Numbered from the stretch's first letter, positions 8,727 to 18,843 are shown. The stretch: DNA of 23,170 bases from Paracoccaceae bacterium (GCA_002683355.1 NYTF01000033.1:1-23170); one strand, 5' to 3'. A program made the numbers and translations. Notes: generated by a model not told the origin, from the sequence alone.

Positions 8727-8796
8727 TGGACCACCTCCTTTCATTTGTTTCGGTTAAACTAAAGGTGACATATTCTGATTATTTGTCAAAGTTTTT

Positions 8797-9438
8797 TTAA
8801 AGTTTTTTTATCATAAGTTGCGCAACTAAGAACCTAAAAGGGATTAGACAAAGCAATGCCAACGATAACTTCACCAAATAGTCTGCGATTGCTAATGATA
8901 TCCATAGTGAGGCTTCTGCACCTACTCCCAATATTGGCACCATTTGATTCATAAAATCTGTATTGTGATCAGCCCCGATTAGAGCAACAAAAATCAGCGA
9001 AAAAGAAACTGCAAAAAATATTGAAGTATCTAACGCACCGCCTAATAAAGAAGATACAAAAGGTGCGTGCCACCAGGATCTATCTTTTAATTTTGTAAAA
9101 ATAAAAATGTCTAATAATTGAGCCAGAAGAAAACCTGAACCAGATGCGATGGCTATTCTAAACGTTACTGCAGGTGCGTAAAAATCCTTGTCTAATTCTA
9201 TCATAACCTGTGTGCCAATCATTGAACAAACCACGCCAATTAAAAATCCTACAAAAACAATTCGTCTTGCTACCGCTGGGCCATACACTCTATTCATGAT
9301 GTCTGTGACCAAAAAAGCTAAAGGGTATGTAAAAGCACCATAAGTTAACCAATTTCCATAAAGAAATTGGACTAATATATTCGATGAAACAACTATTATC
9401 GACATCGCAAGGATGCCTGGCAAATAAATTTTAAACAT
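8797..9438 (-). CDS. VUT-family membrane transporter, YhhQ-like (probable queuosine-precursor uptake)
   Basis: Integral membrane protein of 213 residues with about six hydrophobic segments (for example LPGILAMSIIVVSSNILV near the start, and GFLIGVVCSMIGTQVMI). FTYPLAFLVTDIMNRVYGP and DIFIFTKLKDRSWWHAPFVSS are hallmarks of the VUT/YhhQ family, whose E. coli member imports the 7-deazaguanine precursors preQ0/preQ1 for queuosine in tRNA. Start ATG 9438 is chosen because GGAGAAG lies just upstream and the protein then begins directly with the first membrane segment. The frame remains open upstream to about 9522 without homology, and a candidate -10 (TATAGT, 9496-9501) lies inside that extension, so the longer form is unlikely. 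The small RNA unit follows its stop. Confidence 0.85.
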   Translation of the reverse strand: MFKIYLPGILAMSIIVVSSNILVQFLYGNWLTYGAFTYPLAFLVTDIMNRVYGPAVARRIVFVGFLIGVVCSMIGTQVMIELDKDFYAPAVTFRIAIASGSGFLLAQLLDIFIFTKLKDRSWWHAPFVSSLLGGALDTSIFFAVSFSLIFVALIGADHNTDFMNQMVPILGVGAEASLWISLAIADYLVKLSLALLCLIPFRFLVAQLMIKKL

Positions 9439-9495
9439 TACTTCTCCGTTTTGAAAAGGTGGCGGACACTTTTGATGCAATTTTAGCTGATAATT

Positions 9496-9501
9496 ACTAT
9501 A
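9496..9501 (-). promoter_or_regulatory. Candidate -10 for the VUT transporter
   Basis: TATAGT on the minus strand with TTGTAT 15 bases upstream, a short spacing. It would give a leader of about 50 bases to the ATG at 9438. It sits in the 190-base divergent region with trhO, where no good trhO promoter was seen. Confidence 0.3.
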
Positions 9502-9628
9502 AGGTTTCATCTCGCAATACAATGCTTAGTTTTGAACAATTAACTATCGAACCCAAAGTCTATCAAATATTTCAACAGTAATTTTTTCAAACCTTGCTGT
9601 TCAGTTTAAGAAAGTCTATTTCAAATTT

Positions 9629-10534
9629 ATGAAAAATATGATTGTGTTAGCTTTTTATCATTTTACACCTTTTTCCAATCCCGAGGAAATTAAGATACCG
9701 TTAAAAAAAATATGCAAAAAACATAAAATTAAGGGCTCAATTTTACTGGCAAATGAAGGTATCAATGGAACCATTTCTGGTAACGACAAAAATATCAGTG
9801 AAGTTCTAGCTTATATTAAAGCACTGCCAGGCTGTGCAAAAATCGAAACCAAGAAAAGCCTTAACTTGTCACAACCTTTTAACCGAATGAAAGTTAGACT
9901 TAAAAAGGAAATAGTAACGATGGGGCAACCAAACATTGATCCAAATGAAAAAGTTGGCAGATATATAGATCCAAAAAACTGGGACGAATTTACAAAAAAA
10001 GATGATGTCGTGGTTATTGATACACGAAATAAATATGAAATTGAGATAGGAACATTCAAAGGCTCTATTAATCCAGATACCGATAGCTTCAAAAAGTTTC
10101 CAGGCTGGTGGGAAAAGCATAAAGATAAATTTCATGGAAAAAAAATTGCTATGTTTTGTACAGGCGGTATTAGATGTGAGAAATCCTCGAATTACCTTCT
10201 GAACCAAGGTGTTAAGGATGTTTTTCATTTGAAAGGTGGTATTTTAAACTATTTGGAAAAAACTAAAAAAGTTGACAGCAATTGGGAAGGTGAATGTTAC
10301 GTTTTTGATCATCGTGTTTCAGTTAATCATGATTTAAATAAAGGGTCTTACGAGTGCTGCTTTGCGTGTGGTCGACCTTTGTCGCTGACGGATAGAAGCG
10401 ACAGTAAATTCGAATTTGGTGTGAGTTGTGCAAAATGCATAGACGAATTTTCAGAGGATAGAAAAGCTCGTTTCCGAGAGCGTCAAAAACAGATTCTACT
10501 TGCAGAAAAACGAGGTAAAGATCATCTTGGTTGA
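9629..10534 (+). CDS. trhO: tRNA uridine(34) hydroxylase, rhodanese-domain
   Basis: Oxygen-dependent enzyme (formerly YceA) that hydroxylates U34 in the anticodon to ho5U, the first step to cmo5U-type wobble bases. The 301-residue protein has an acylphosphatase-like N-terminal domain with LANEGINGTISG (40-51). The rhodanese domain follows, with the active loop FCTGGIRCEK (Cys177 and Cys183). At the C-terminus is a cysteine-rich knuckle (Cys243, 244, 247, 267, 270), probably metal-binding, then a basic helix. No Shine-Dalgarno sequence precedes ATG 9629; an alternative ATG lies three codons in (9638). The gene is divergent from the VUT transporter, which may supply a precursor for another wobble-base modification, and converges on the peptidase gene seven bases away. 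Confidence 0.92.
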   Translation: MKNMIVLAFYHFTPFSNPEEIKIPLKKICKKHKIKGSILLANEGINGTISGNDKNISEVLAYIKALPGCAKIETKKSLNLSQPFNRMKVRLKKEIVTMGQPNIDPNEKVGRYIDPKNWDEFTKKDDVVVIDTRNKYEIEIGTFKGSINPDTDSFKKFPGWWEKHKDKFHGKKIAMFCTGGIRCEKSSNYLLNQGVKDVFHLKGGILNYLEKTKKVDSNWEGECYVFDHRVSVNHDLNKGSYECCFACGRPLSLTDRSDSKFEFGVSCAKCIDEFSEDRKARFRERQKQILLAEKRGKDHLG

Positions 10535-10566
10535 TATATTCTCACCAAAGTTGATCTAGCTTTTTT
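10519..10566 (+). terminator. Terminator spanning the trhO/peptidase convergence
   Basis: An imperfect inverted repeat (10519-10557) has outer arms AGATCA/TGATCT and inner arms CTTGGT/ACCAAAG with one bulge and one mismatch. The 12-base loop contains both gene ends. On the plus strand TTTTTT follows at 10561-10566, fitting a terminator for trhO. On the minus strand only a weak T tract follows the stem, so two-way function is less sure. Confidence 0.6.
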
Positions 10567-11969
10567 ATATTACCATCACTTGTATTTACTAAAATTCTAG
10601 ATCGTTTTTCAATACTATCAGCTAATGATATTACAAGGTCTAATCCGTTCTTTAATTCATTTTTGCTAAAATACGTTAAAAAAGACACTGCGAGTTCATC
10701 TTGCTCATTCTCTGTTAAAAGATCTGCTATTTTGATCATATCACTGGTTGATTTTAGCAATTCCTTTTCGCGTGCTGTAAATATTTCTAACACTTCTAGA
10801 TGAAACCTCTTTGGATCTTGAAGAATTAGGTATAACAGTCTTTTGCATTCCATTACAGCGGACCGACTGCTTTCAATCTCTTGAGAAATAAAAGACACGG
10901 AATCAAGGTCTCCATCATCGATCTTTCGGTCATCCATAAATCGATGTGACTCACCAACCGTTAAGTATCTATGCTTGGAGTATTCAATTGGAACACTTTT
11001 TTGTCCCATAAAAACTGGTGAAAATGTTGAAGAAATTGCACCAATTGGAGCGTGCCATAGAACTCGGGTGTGTTGCAATTGCTCCGAATTTAAAGGCACA
11101 ATCTGGCCGTATCCAGCAGTATCACCAGTAAACTTTGAGGTTCGAAGCGCCCATACAATTTTTTCAAAACTTATTTTCATTCCTTTTGAAATAATTGCAT
11201 TCATTGCATCTTCCATCCACTGCACGCCAGCCCAACGCCCTTTTCTATCTCCTAAAATCTTATTTACATTAAATGGCCCTGAGGTATACCAACCTTGGTT
11301 TTTACTGAAAGACACTAAGTTTTCAGAGTATAAAAAATTTTCATCATTAGGATTGTTAATAGGTATTTCCTCAATATAACCAGGCCTTGATACCCTTATA
11401 CTTCTTGAGCTTAACCTTTCAGCAGCCCATAAACCTTGCCCACCCGAGAATTGAATTACAACCCAAGCCTCATTTGCATCTGCAACTATATGCGAATTTC
11501 CACCATAAGAACTTTCACCATACTTAGATATGAGAGACCCAATTAATTCCACTCCTTCTCGCGCAGACCTAGTCCTTTCTAAGATTAAACGAGCCAAATC
11601 ACTATAATTCACGCCAGTTTGATCTTTGGGAGTCATGTTTACCAATTCTACTCTGGAGGGAGACCAAATATCTCTTACCGCAACCCCATATTCATTAAGA
11701 CCACCATTGGTTATTGGTGCAGGAACTCCTTTGTAATATGAGTAATTTACTGCAATATATCTAAATGTATGATTAATTTGGGGAATTTCTATCCGCTTTC
11801 CAGGCATATCAGCAGTATGAGACACCCCAACCGAAATTAAATCGTTAGCTTTGTAATTTTTTCTCGGAAATATTTCCAACCAATGACTGGAGGGTTCATC
11901 CCCATATCCTGCTAAATACGCATCCCCGCTTTCAGTGTATTCATTTCCAATATAAATTCCATAGCTCAT
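10542..11969 (-). CDS. C69-type peptidase / dipeptidase (PepD-secernin family) with Ser at the nucleophile position
   Basis: 475-residue Ntn-hydrolase of the peptidase C69/U34 group. Recognisable segments are SYGIYIGNEYTESGDAYLAGYGDEPSSHW at the start (split here: SYGIYIG, then AGYGDEPSSHW), ITNGGLNEYGVAVRDIWS (about 86-103) and YGGNSHIVADANEAWVV (about 154-170), typical of the alpha-beta-beta-alpha fold. Family members expose an N-terminal Cys after processing. Here the aligned residue is Ser2, directly after the initiator Met, and no Cys lies in the N-terminal region. An in-frame stop eight bases upstream of the ATG excludes a longer start or signal peptide, so the protein is cytosolic. The gene follows gyrB by 26 bases and may be the tail of that operon. 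Peptide substrates are inferred from the family only. Confidence 0.8.
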   Translation of the reverse strand: MSYGIYIGNEYTESGDAYLAGYGDEPSSHWLEIFPRKNYKANDLISVGVSHTADMPGKRIEIPQINHTFRYIAVNYSYYKGVPAPITNGGLNEYGVAVRDIWSPSRVELVNMTPKDQTGVNYSDLARLILERTRSAREGVELIGSLISKYGESSYGGNSHIVADANEAWVVIQFSGGQGLWAAERLSSRSIRVSRPGYIEEIPINNPNDENFLYSENLVSFSKNQGWYTSGPFNVNKILGDRKGRWAGVQWMEDAMNAIISKGMKISFEKIVWALRTSKFTGDTAGYGQIVPLNSEQLQHTRVLWHAPIGAISSTFSPVFMGQKSVPIEYSKHRYLTVGESHRFMDDRKIDDGDLDSVSFISQEIESSRSAVMECKRLLYLILQDPKRFHLEVLEIFTAREKELLKSTSDMIKIADLLTENEQDELAVSFLTYFSKNELKNGLDLVISLADSIEKRSRILVNTSDGNIKKLDQLW

Positions 11970-11995
11970 GAATTTTTATCACATAAAGTTAAATT

Positions 11996-14473
<2,478 letters not shown>

Positions 14474-14535
14474 TTACCCTGATCTAAATATCTGATAAAA
14501 CTAAGCACTTTTAAAATAAATTAGAGAGTAAATAT

Positions 14536-15645
14536 TTAATTTTTAAGTGCTATTTCTGATAAATTATTGATCTCTGTGACCTCAAATTTATCTACTAAAT
14601 CACCAAATGAAGCAAATAGATCCTGATCAGTTCCCGTCATAAATACCTGAGAATTAAGATGAAGAATTTCATCATGTAATTTCTGCCTTCGGTCATCATC
14701 TAGATGAGCAGTAACCTCATCCAGTAACAAGATCGGTGGGCTACCATTATGTTCTATTAATGCCCACGCATTCGCTAATATAATACTTATTAAAATTGCT
14801 TTCTGCTCGCCTGTAGAGCAGTCACTAACTGGAATATTCTTATCAATATAGAAAGCTGACATGTCTATTCTGTGGGGACCCAGTATAGTTCTACCAGCAG
14901 CCATTTCTTTTTGCCGATTATTTCTATATGCGATTACCAGGTCATCCACGTTAATTGTACTATCTAAGTCTTGATTATTTGCCAGTGCTATACTTGCCTT
15001 CGGAAATGCTTGATTTAGGTTTCTGAATGATTTTCCAATTTTTTCAATAGTGAGTAGCCTATTTTTATTTAAACCAGCACCATATATCGCCATCTGTTCT
15101 TCCAAAGCTTCATACCAATTTTTGTCATAAACCTGATCCTTTAAAAGACGGTTTCTCTGCCGCAAAAGTTTTTGATATTTTATAGACAGCGCACCATGCT
15201 GTGGAACAAAGTTTAGCGTCATTCGATCCAGAAATTTTCGACGACCTTCTGCCCCCTCTGTCCACAACCTATCCATAGAAGGTGAAAGCCAAAGCATTTG
15301 ATAAATCTTACTTAACTCAATCTGAGGTTGAATTTTTTCATCAATTCTTACGTATCTTGAATTTGAATCCTCTAAGAAAGTTTCAATTTCATATGTTTGA
15401 CTGGTCGTTTTTAATAAAGCCCTAACTTTCCAGCCTAAGTTCTCAGGTTTTCGAGCTATCTCATTAGATTTTGCATTTCGCAAACCACGGCCTGGAGCCA
15501 GTAAAGATATAGCTTCTAATATATTTGTTTTACCAGCGCCATTTTTTCCGAAAATTGCTACAGGTCGTCCACTCATTGTCATATTTGAAGTCAAATGACT
15601 TCGAAAATGAGAAAAGTTTAACTCGGGAATGAAAAACCTAGACAC
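14536..15645 (-). CDS. recF: DNA replication and repair protein RecF
   Basis: SMC-like ATPase that works with RecO and RecR to load RecA at gapped DNA. The 369-residue length is typical. Walker A is GKNGAGKT (33-40), the ABC-type signature CSTGEQKA is at 276-283, and Walker B LLLDEVTAHLD is at 306-316. A LERCH-type early segment LNFSHFRSH precedes the P-loop. The start is GTG 15645, overlapping the dnaN stop by eight bases, so translation is probably coupled to the clamp gene. The next in-frame ATG would remove the conserved N-terminal strand. Confidence 0.96.
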   Translation of the reverse strand: MSRFFIPELNFSHFRSHLTSNMTMSGRPVAIFGKNGAGKTNILEAISLLAPGRGLRNAKSNEIARKPENLGWKVRALLKTTSQTYEIETFLEDSNSRYVRIDEKIQPQIELSKIYQMLWLSPSMDRLWTEGAEGRRKFLDRMTLNFVPQHGALSIKYQKLLRQRNRLLKDQVYDKNWYEALEEQMAIYGAGLNKNRLLTIEKIGKSFRNLNQAFPKASIALANNQDLDSTINVDDLVIAYRNNRQKEMAAGRTILGPHRIDMSAFYIDKNIPVSDCSTGEQKAILISIILANAWALIEHNGSPPILLLDEVTAHLDDDRRQKLHDEILHLNSQVFMTGTDQDLFASFGDLVDKFEVTEINNLSEIALKN

Positions 15646-16756
15646 GCATTGGCATCACCACATAAACAGCTGAAGTATCTTCACCTTCAGTTATCAATGC
15701 AGGATCCCCAGATGAGTTAAACAGAAACACAGCATTTTCGCGATCAACTTGCCCTGCTATTTCTAAAAGGTATTTTGCATTAAAACCTATTTCTAGCGAT
15801 TCATCACCATAAAATACAGCAACCTCTTCATCAGCAGCACCATTATCAGGCGCATTTACCGATAATATCAATCGATCTTCGTCTAATGCTAGCTTTACCG
15901 CTCTAGAACGTTCAGATGAAACAGTGCTAACTCTGTCCACAGCTTTTGCAAATTCATTTGCGTCAACTTCTAATCTTTTTGTATTTCCAGCTGGGATTAC
16001 TCTCGAATAATCTGGAAAAGTTCCATCGATAACTTTCGAGGTTAATTGAATATTTGCCGTAGCAAACCTTACTTTTGTTTCAGACACTGAAACAGCGATA
16101 TCTATATCATCATCATTTAATAATTTTCCCAATTCACCAACGGTCTTTCTTGGGATTATAACGCCAGGCATTGAATTTGCATTCTGTGGCAAAGGAGTAT
16201 CCACTTTTGCTAGTCTGTGACCATCTGTTGCAACACATCTTAACATCTGGCCGTTTTCACTTTCAGCAACATGCATGTAGACACCATTTAAATAATATCG
16301 AGTTTCTTCGGTTGAAATTGCAAATTTTGACTTATCAAATAAACGCCGTAAAGTACTCGCTTTAGCATTAAAGTTTATTTCGTATTCTGCTGACGCCATG
16401 ACAGGGAAATCTTCTCGAGGTAAAGTTGCAAGTGTAAAGTTTGATCTGCCCGCGGAAATTTTAAGCCTGCCAGATGTACCATCATCTGATAGGATTACTT
16501 GTGCCCCATCTGGTAATTTTCTCACAATCTCATGAAGTGTGTGTGCGCCAACAGTAGTTGTACCCGCTCGCTCTACTGTTGCATTAACTTTGTCTAAAAC
16601 CTCAATATCAAGGTCAGTTGCTCGAAAATTTGCAATTTGTCCTTCCGCTTCAATCAACACATTTGCTAGAATCGGAATAGTATTTCGACGCTCCACAACG
16701 GATTGTGCCTGTGACATTGCCTTTAGAAGAGCATTACGCTCAATACTTACTTTCAT
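15638..16756 (-). CDS. dnaN: DNA polymerase III beta subunit (sliding clamp)
   Basis: Ring-shaped processivity clamp of 372 residues, made of three similar domains. The N-terminus MKVSIERNALLKAMSQAQSV, the central TDGHRLA motif and the closing VVMPMRV are characteristic. It tethers polymerase III to DNA and is the docking platform for other replication and repair proteins. ATG 16756 has GAGGA six bases upstream. It leads the dnaN-recF unit, overlapping recF by eight bases, and follows dnaA by 164 bases that contain a good promoter. Confidence 0.97.
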   Translation of the reverse strand: MKVSIERNALLKAMSQAQSVVERRNTIPILANVLIEAEGQIANFRATDLDIEVLDKVNATVERAGTTTVGAHTLHEIVRKLPDGAQVILSDDGTSGRLKISAGRSNFTLATLPREDFPVMASAEYEINFNAKASTLRRLFDKSKFAISTEETRYYLNGVYMHVAESENGQMLRCVATDGHRLAKVDTPLPQNANSMPGVIIPRKTVGELGKLLNDDDIDIAVSVSETKVRFATANIQLTSKVIDGTFPDYSRVIPAGNTKRLEVDANEFAKAVDRVSTVSSERSRAVKLALDEDRLILSVNAPDNGAADEEVAVFYGDESLEIGFNAKYLLEIAGQVDRENAVFLFNSSGDPALITEGEDTSAVYVVMPMRV

Positions 16757-16784
16757 GAATAATCCTCGTATGCACGCACTGTAT

Positions 16785-16793
16785 CTTATAACA
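16785..16793 (-). promoter_or_regulatory. Second candidate promoter (extended -10) for dnaN
   Basis: TGTTATAAG on the minus strand, about 29 bases before the dnaN ATG, matches the TGTTATA core seen before typA and the phospho-lyase gene. The -35 position (ATATTG) is poor. Confidence 0.3.
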
Positions 16794-16825
16794 TTAGTTT
16801 ATATATTCAATATATTTTGATTAAC

Positions 16826-16854
16826 ATTATCTAATTAAGAGGGGCTATGGTCAA
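16826..16854 (-). promoter_or_regulatory. Sigma-70-type promoter for dnaN-recF
   Basis: Minus strand: TTGACC (16849-16854), exactly 17 bases, GATAAT (16826-16831). Each hexamer differs from consensus at one base. The expected start near 16819 gives a leader of about 60 bases to dnaN. Confidence 0.6.
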
Positions 16855-16870
16855 GAGAAAGCCAACTCGA

Positions 16871-16888
16871 AACATTTTTTAAAATGTT
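16871..16888. repeat. Perfect AT-rich palindrome between dnaA and dnaN
   Basis: AACATTTT-TT-AAAATGTT is fully self-complementary. It lies 33 bases past the dnaA stop. It lacks GC pairs and a following T run, so it would be a poor terminator; it could be a weak hairpin or a protein site. Confidence 0.3.
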
Positions 16889-16920
16889 GTGTTTTATCAA
16901 TATCATAAAATTAATAAGAT

Positions 16921-18306
16921 TTATGCTTCCAGCATTCTTCTAAGTAACTCCACATCTTCAGCAATTTGATTATCAATAGATTTTAATTCCTCAATCTTTT
17001 TGACGGCATGAATTACTGTAGTATGATCACGTCCACCAAACCTACGACCAATCTCAGGTAATGATTTAGATGTTAATGTTTTAGCTAAAAACATGGCTAC
17101 TTGTCTTGGTCTTGCGACGGTTCTAGCCCTACGAGGGCTTAAAATATCAGTCATTCTTAAGTTGTAGTGGTCAGAGACTTTTCTAATTATTTCATCAATT
17201 GTCACTTTCCTGTCTGAAGCGCGTAAAATGTCAGCCAAACACTCTTGAACCATATCTAAGTTGACTTCTCTACCAACAAGAGAAGCGAAAGCAAATAGCC
17301 GGGTCAAAGCTCCCTCCAAAACTCTGACATTGGTTGAAATACGATGTGCTAAAAATTCCAAAACACCATCTGTCATATTAACCTCTGGATAATGACCTGC
17401 GTGTTTTTCGGCTTTTGATTGCAATATTCCAAGTCGAAGTTCATAATCCGTTGGATGCAGATCAACAACTAATCCAGATTGTAAACGCGATTTAATACGA
17501 TCTTCCAAACCATCAATTTCTCCTGGAGCTCTATCAGCTGAAATAATTATCTGTTTATTTTGATCCACAAGCGCATTGAATGTGTGAAAAAATTCATCTT
17601 GAGTGCTATCTTTTCCTGCAATGAATTGAACATCATCGACCATTAGTAGATCAACTGACCTAAACAACTCTTTAAAGCTCAACATATCTTTAAATCTCAA
17701 AGCTTGAACAAATCTATACATAAATTGTTCTGCAGACAGGTAAATTACCTTTGAGCCAGGTTTTCTTCGTTGAGTTTCCCAAGCTATAGCATGCATTAAA
17801 TGTGTTTTGCCTAAGCCAACGCCACCATATAAAAATAATGGATTAAAAGTTACTGGACCGCCTTCAGCAACACGCCTCGAAGCTGCATGCGCAAGCTCAT
17901 TTGGTTTGCCAATTACAAAACTATCAAAAGTAAAACGTTTATCTAAAGGAGCAACGGGCAGTACAGATTGAGTTTCACTTAAGGATTTGTCACTAACTTT
18001 TGAAACACTTTTCTGTATTTCATGTTTAGAGCTTGTTGAACTCTTTAGAGCACTTCTTGATATACTATTATCGACGTGGAAGGCGACTCTATCGATTATA
18101 GTGCCTTCTGAAATAAAATGACGCTGAATCATCTCACCGTAATTTCTTAATACCCAAGTACCTATAAAATTAGTCGGGGCTACAAAGTTTGCCACACCAT
18201 CTTCTATTCCTTGAAAATCCAAGGGTTGAATCCAGTTGTTAAACTCATTCTTGCTTACTGTCTTCAACAGTCCTTCGCAAACACTTTCCCAAATATTATT
18301 GCTCAT
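16921..18306 (-). CDS. dnaA: Chromosomal replication initiator DnaA
   Basis: AAA+ ATPase that binds DnaA boxes and opens the replication origin. It has 461 residues: domain I (about 1-75), a short Ser-rich linker (about 80-120), the AAA+ domain with Walker A GGVGLGKT (161-168) and Walker B LLMVDDVQF (220-228), and domain IV with the DNA-binding signature GGRDHTTVIHAVKKIE (about 424-439). AGGA five to eight bases before the ATG is a suitable ribosome site. It starts 18 bases after the rhodanese gene, so the two are probably cotranscribed. No DnaA-box cluster was found beside it, so this locus need not be the origin. Confidence 0.97.
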   Translation of the reverse strand: MSNNIWESVCEGLLKTVSKNEFNNWIQPLDFQGIEDGVANFVAPTNFIGTWVLRNYGEMIQRHFISEGTIIDRVAFHVDNSISRSALKSSTSSKHEIQKSVSKVSDKSLSETQSVLPVAPLDKRFTFDSFVIGKPNELAHAASRRVAEGGPVTFNPLFLYGGVGLGKTHLMHAIAWETQRRKPGSKVIYLSAEQFMYRFVQALRFKDMLSFKELFRSVDLLMVDDVQFIAGKDSTQDEFFHTFNALVDQNKQIIISADRAPGEIDGLEDRIKSRLQSGLVVDLHPTDYELRLGILQSKAEKHAGHYPEVNMTDGVLEFLAHRISTNVRVLEGALTRLFAFASLVGREVNLDMVQECLADILRASDRKVTIDEIIRKVSDHYNLRMTDILSPRRARTVARPRQVAMFLAKTLTSKSLPEIGRRFGGRDHTTVIHAVKKIEELKSIDNQIAEDVELLRRMLEA

Positions 18307-18324
18307 TTTTTCCTGCTCATAAAC

Positions 18325-18774
18325 TTAATATTGATACCAAGCCAAATTTCGCGCTTTCCAGCCCGAATGACCGCCACGGTGTTTTTCCATATTGAGTGTC
18401 CCTTCAAATCCCTCCGCAACATTCACACATCTAATCTTTTTACCTAAGCTACTTAAGTGACTAGAAACTACATGAGCGGCTTCCATTGAGCGGACCCCAG
18501 AACGGCATATAAAATATAAATCATCAACTGGCTGTTCGCCAATCTCTTCCATAAGCCTGTCAACAAATGAGGGGTTATAAGACATTCGTGGGTATTCTTG
18601 CCATTCAACAAAAATAACTTTTTTACCCAAAGATTCTAAATTGGGCACACCAACAAAAGTCCACTCTTCTTTAGTTCTAACATCAACGAGACACGCAGAT
18701 TGGCGGCTGCTAAGCTCGGACCACGCCTCCTGAGGCAAAGCCTCAGTTACGCAAAATCCAGATGCGTTTCCCAT
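18325..18774 (-). CDS. Rhodanese-domain protein upstream of dnaA
   Basis: Single-domain rhodanese (149 residues). The segment LVDVRTKEEW (29-38) and the active loop FICRSGVRS (88-96), with Cys90 as the persulfide-carrying cysteine and a six-residue loop, indicate a sulfurtransferase or a sulfur carrier. The C-terminus GHSGWKARNLAWYQY resembles a conserved tail of small alphaproteobacterial rhodaneses. No signal peptide is seen. It has an odd ribosome site of six G just before the ATG. It is 18 bases ahead of dnaA, so replication initiation and this protein share a transcript. Its substrate is not known. Confidence 0.85.
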   Translation of the reverse strand: MGNASGFCVTEALPQEAWSELSSRQSACLVDVRTKEEWTFVGVPNLESLGKKVIFVEWQEYPRMSYNPSFVDRLMEEIGEQPVDDLYFICRSGVRSMEAAHVVSSHLSSLGKKIRCVNVAEGFEGTLNMEKHRGGHSGWKARNLAWYQY

Positions 18775-18825
18775 TCAAGTCCCCCCAGACGTGTGAATCA
18801 CAATTATTAGTTAGCAACAGGTTTG

Positions 18826-18843
18826 GATTGGATACAACCAATC
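18826..18843. repeat. Inverted repeat in the rhodanese-dnaA leader
   Basis: GATTGG, six bases, CCAATC: a perfect 6-bp dyad 52-69 bases upstream of the rhodanese ATG, within the 242-base gap after rpsT. It could be an operator half-site pair or a small hairpin. No convincing -35/-10 pair was found around it. Confidence 0.35.

Larger units (their letters stand above)
8591..8770 (-). ncRNA. Candidate small RNA / leader transcript upstream of arfB
   Basis: A self-contained minus-strand unit lies between the VUT stop (8797) and arfB. It has a perfect TTGACA at 8784-8789, an extreme Shine-Dalgarno sequence at 8727-8743, a short frame at 8670-8726, a small hairpin AGGTC/GACCT at 8644-8659, and the terminator at 8591-8620. 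The 5' end is a guess: no good -10 is seen at 17 bases (ACCTTT; CCTTTA at 18), which might suit an alternative sigma factor. I do not recognise a named RNA family. It could be a true small RNA, an mRNA for a microprotein, or an attenuating leader for arfB. Confidence 0.45.

Noticed and set aside
9811..10228. Two minus-strand open frames opposite trhO
   Set aside because: Both are shadows of the clear trhO coding frame, with no ribosome site and no recognisable domain.
16757..16920. Replication origin between dnaA and dnaN
   Set aside because: No cluster of DnaA boxes (TTATCCACA-like) is visible here or in 18775-19016. AT-richness alone is uninformative in this genome, and alphaproteobacterial origins are often not beside dnaA.
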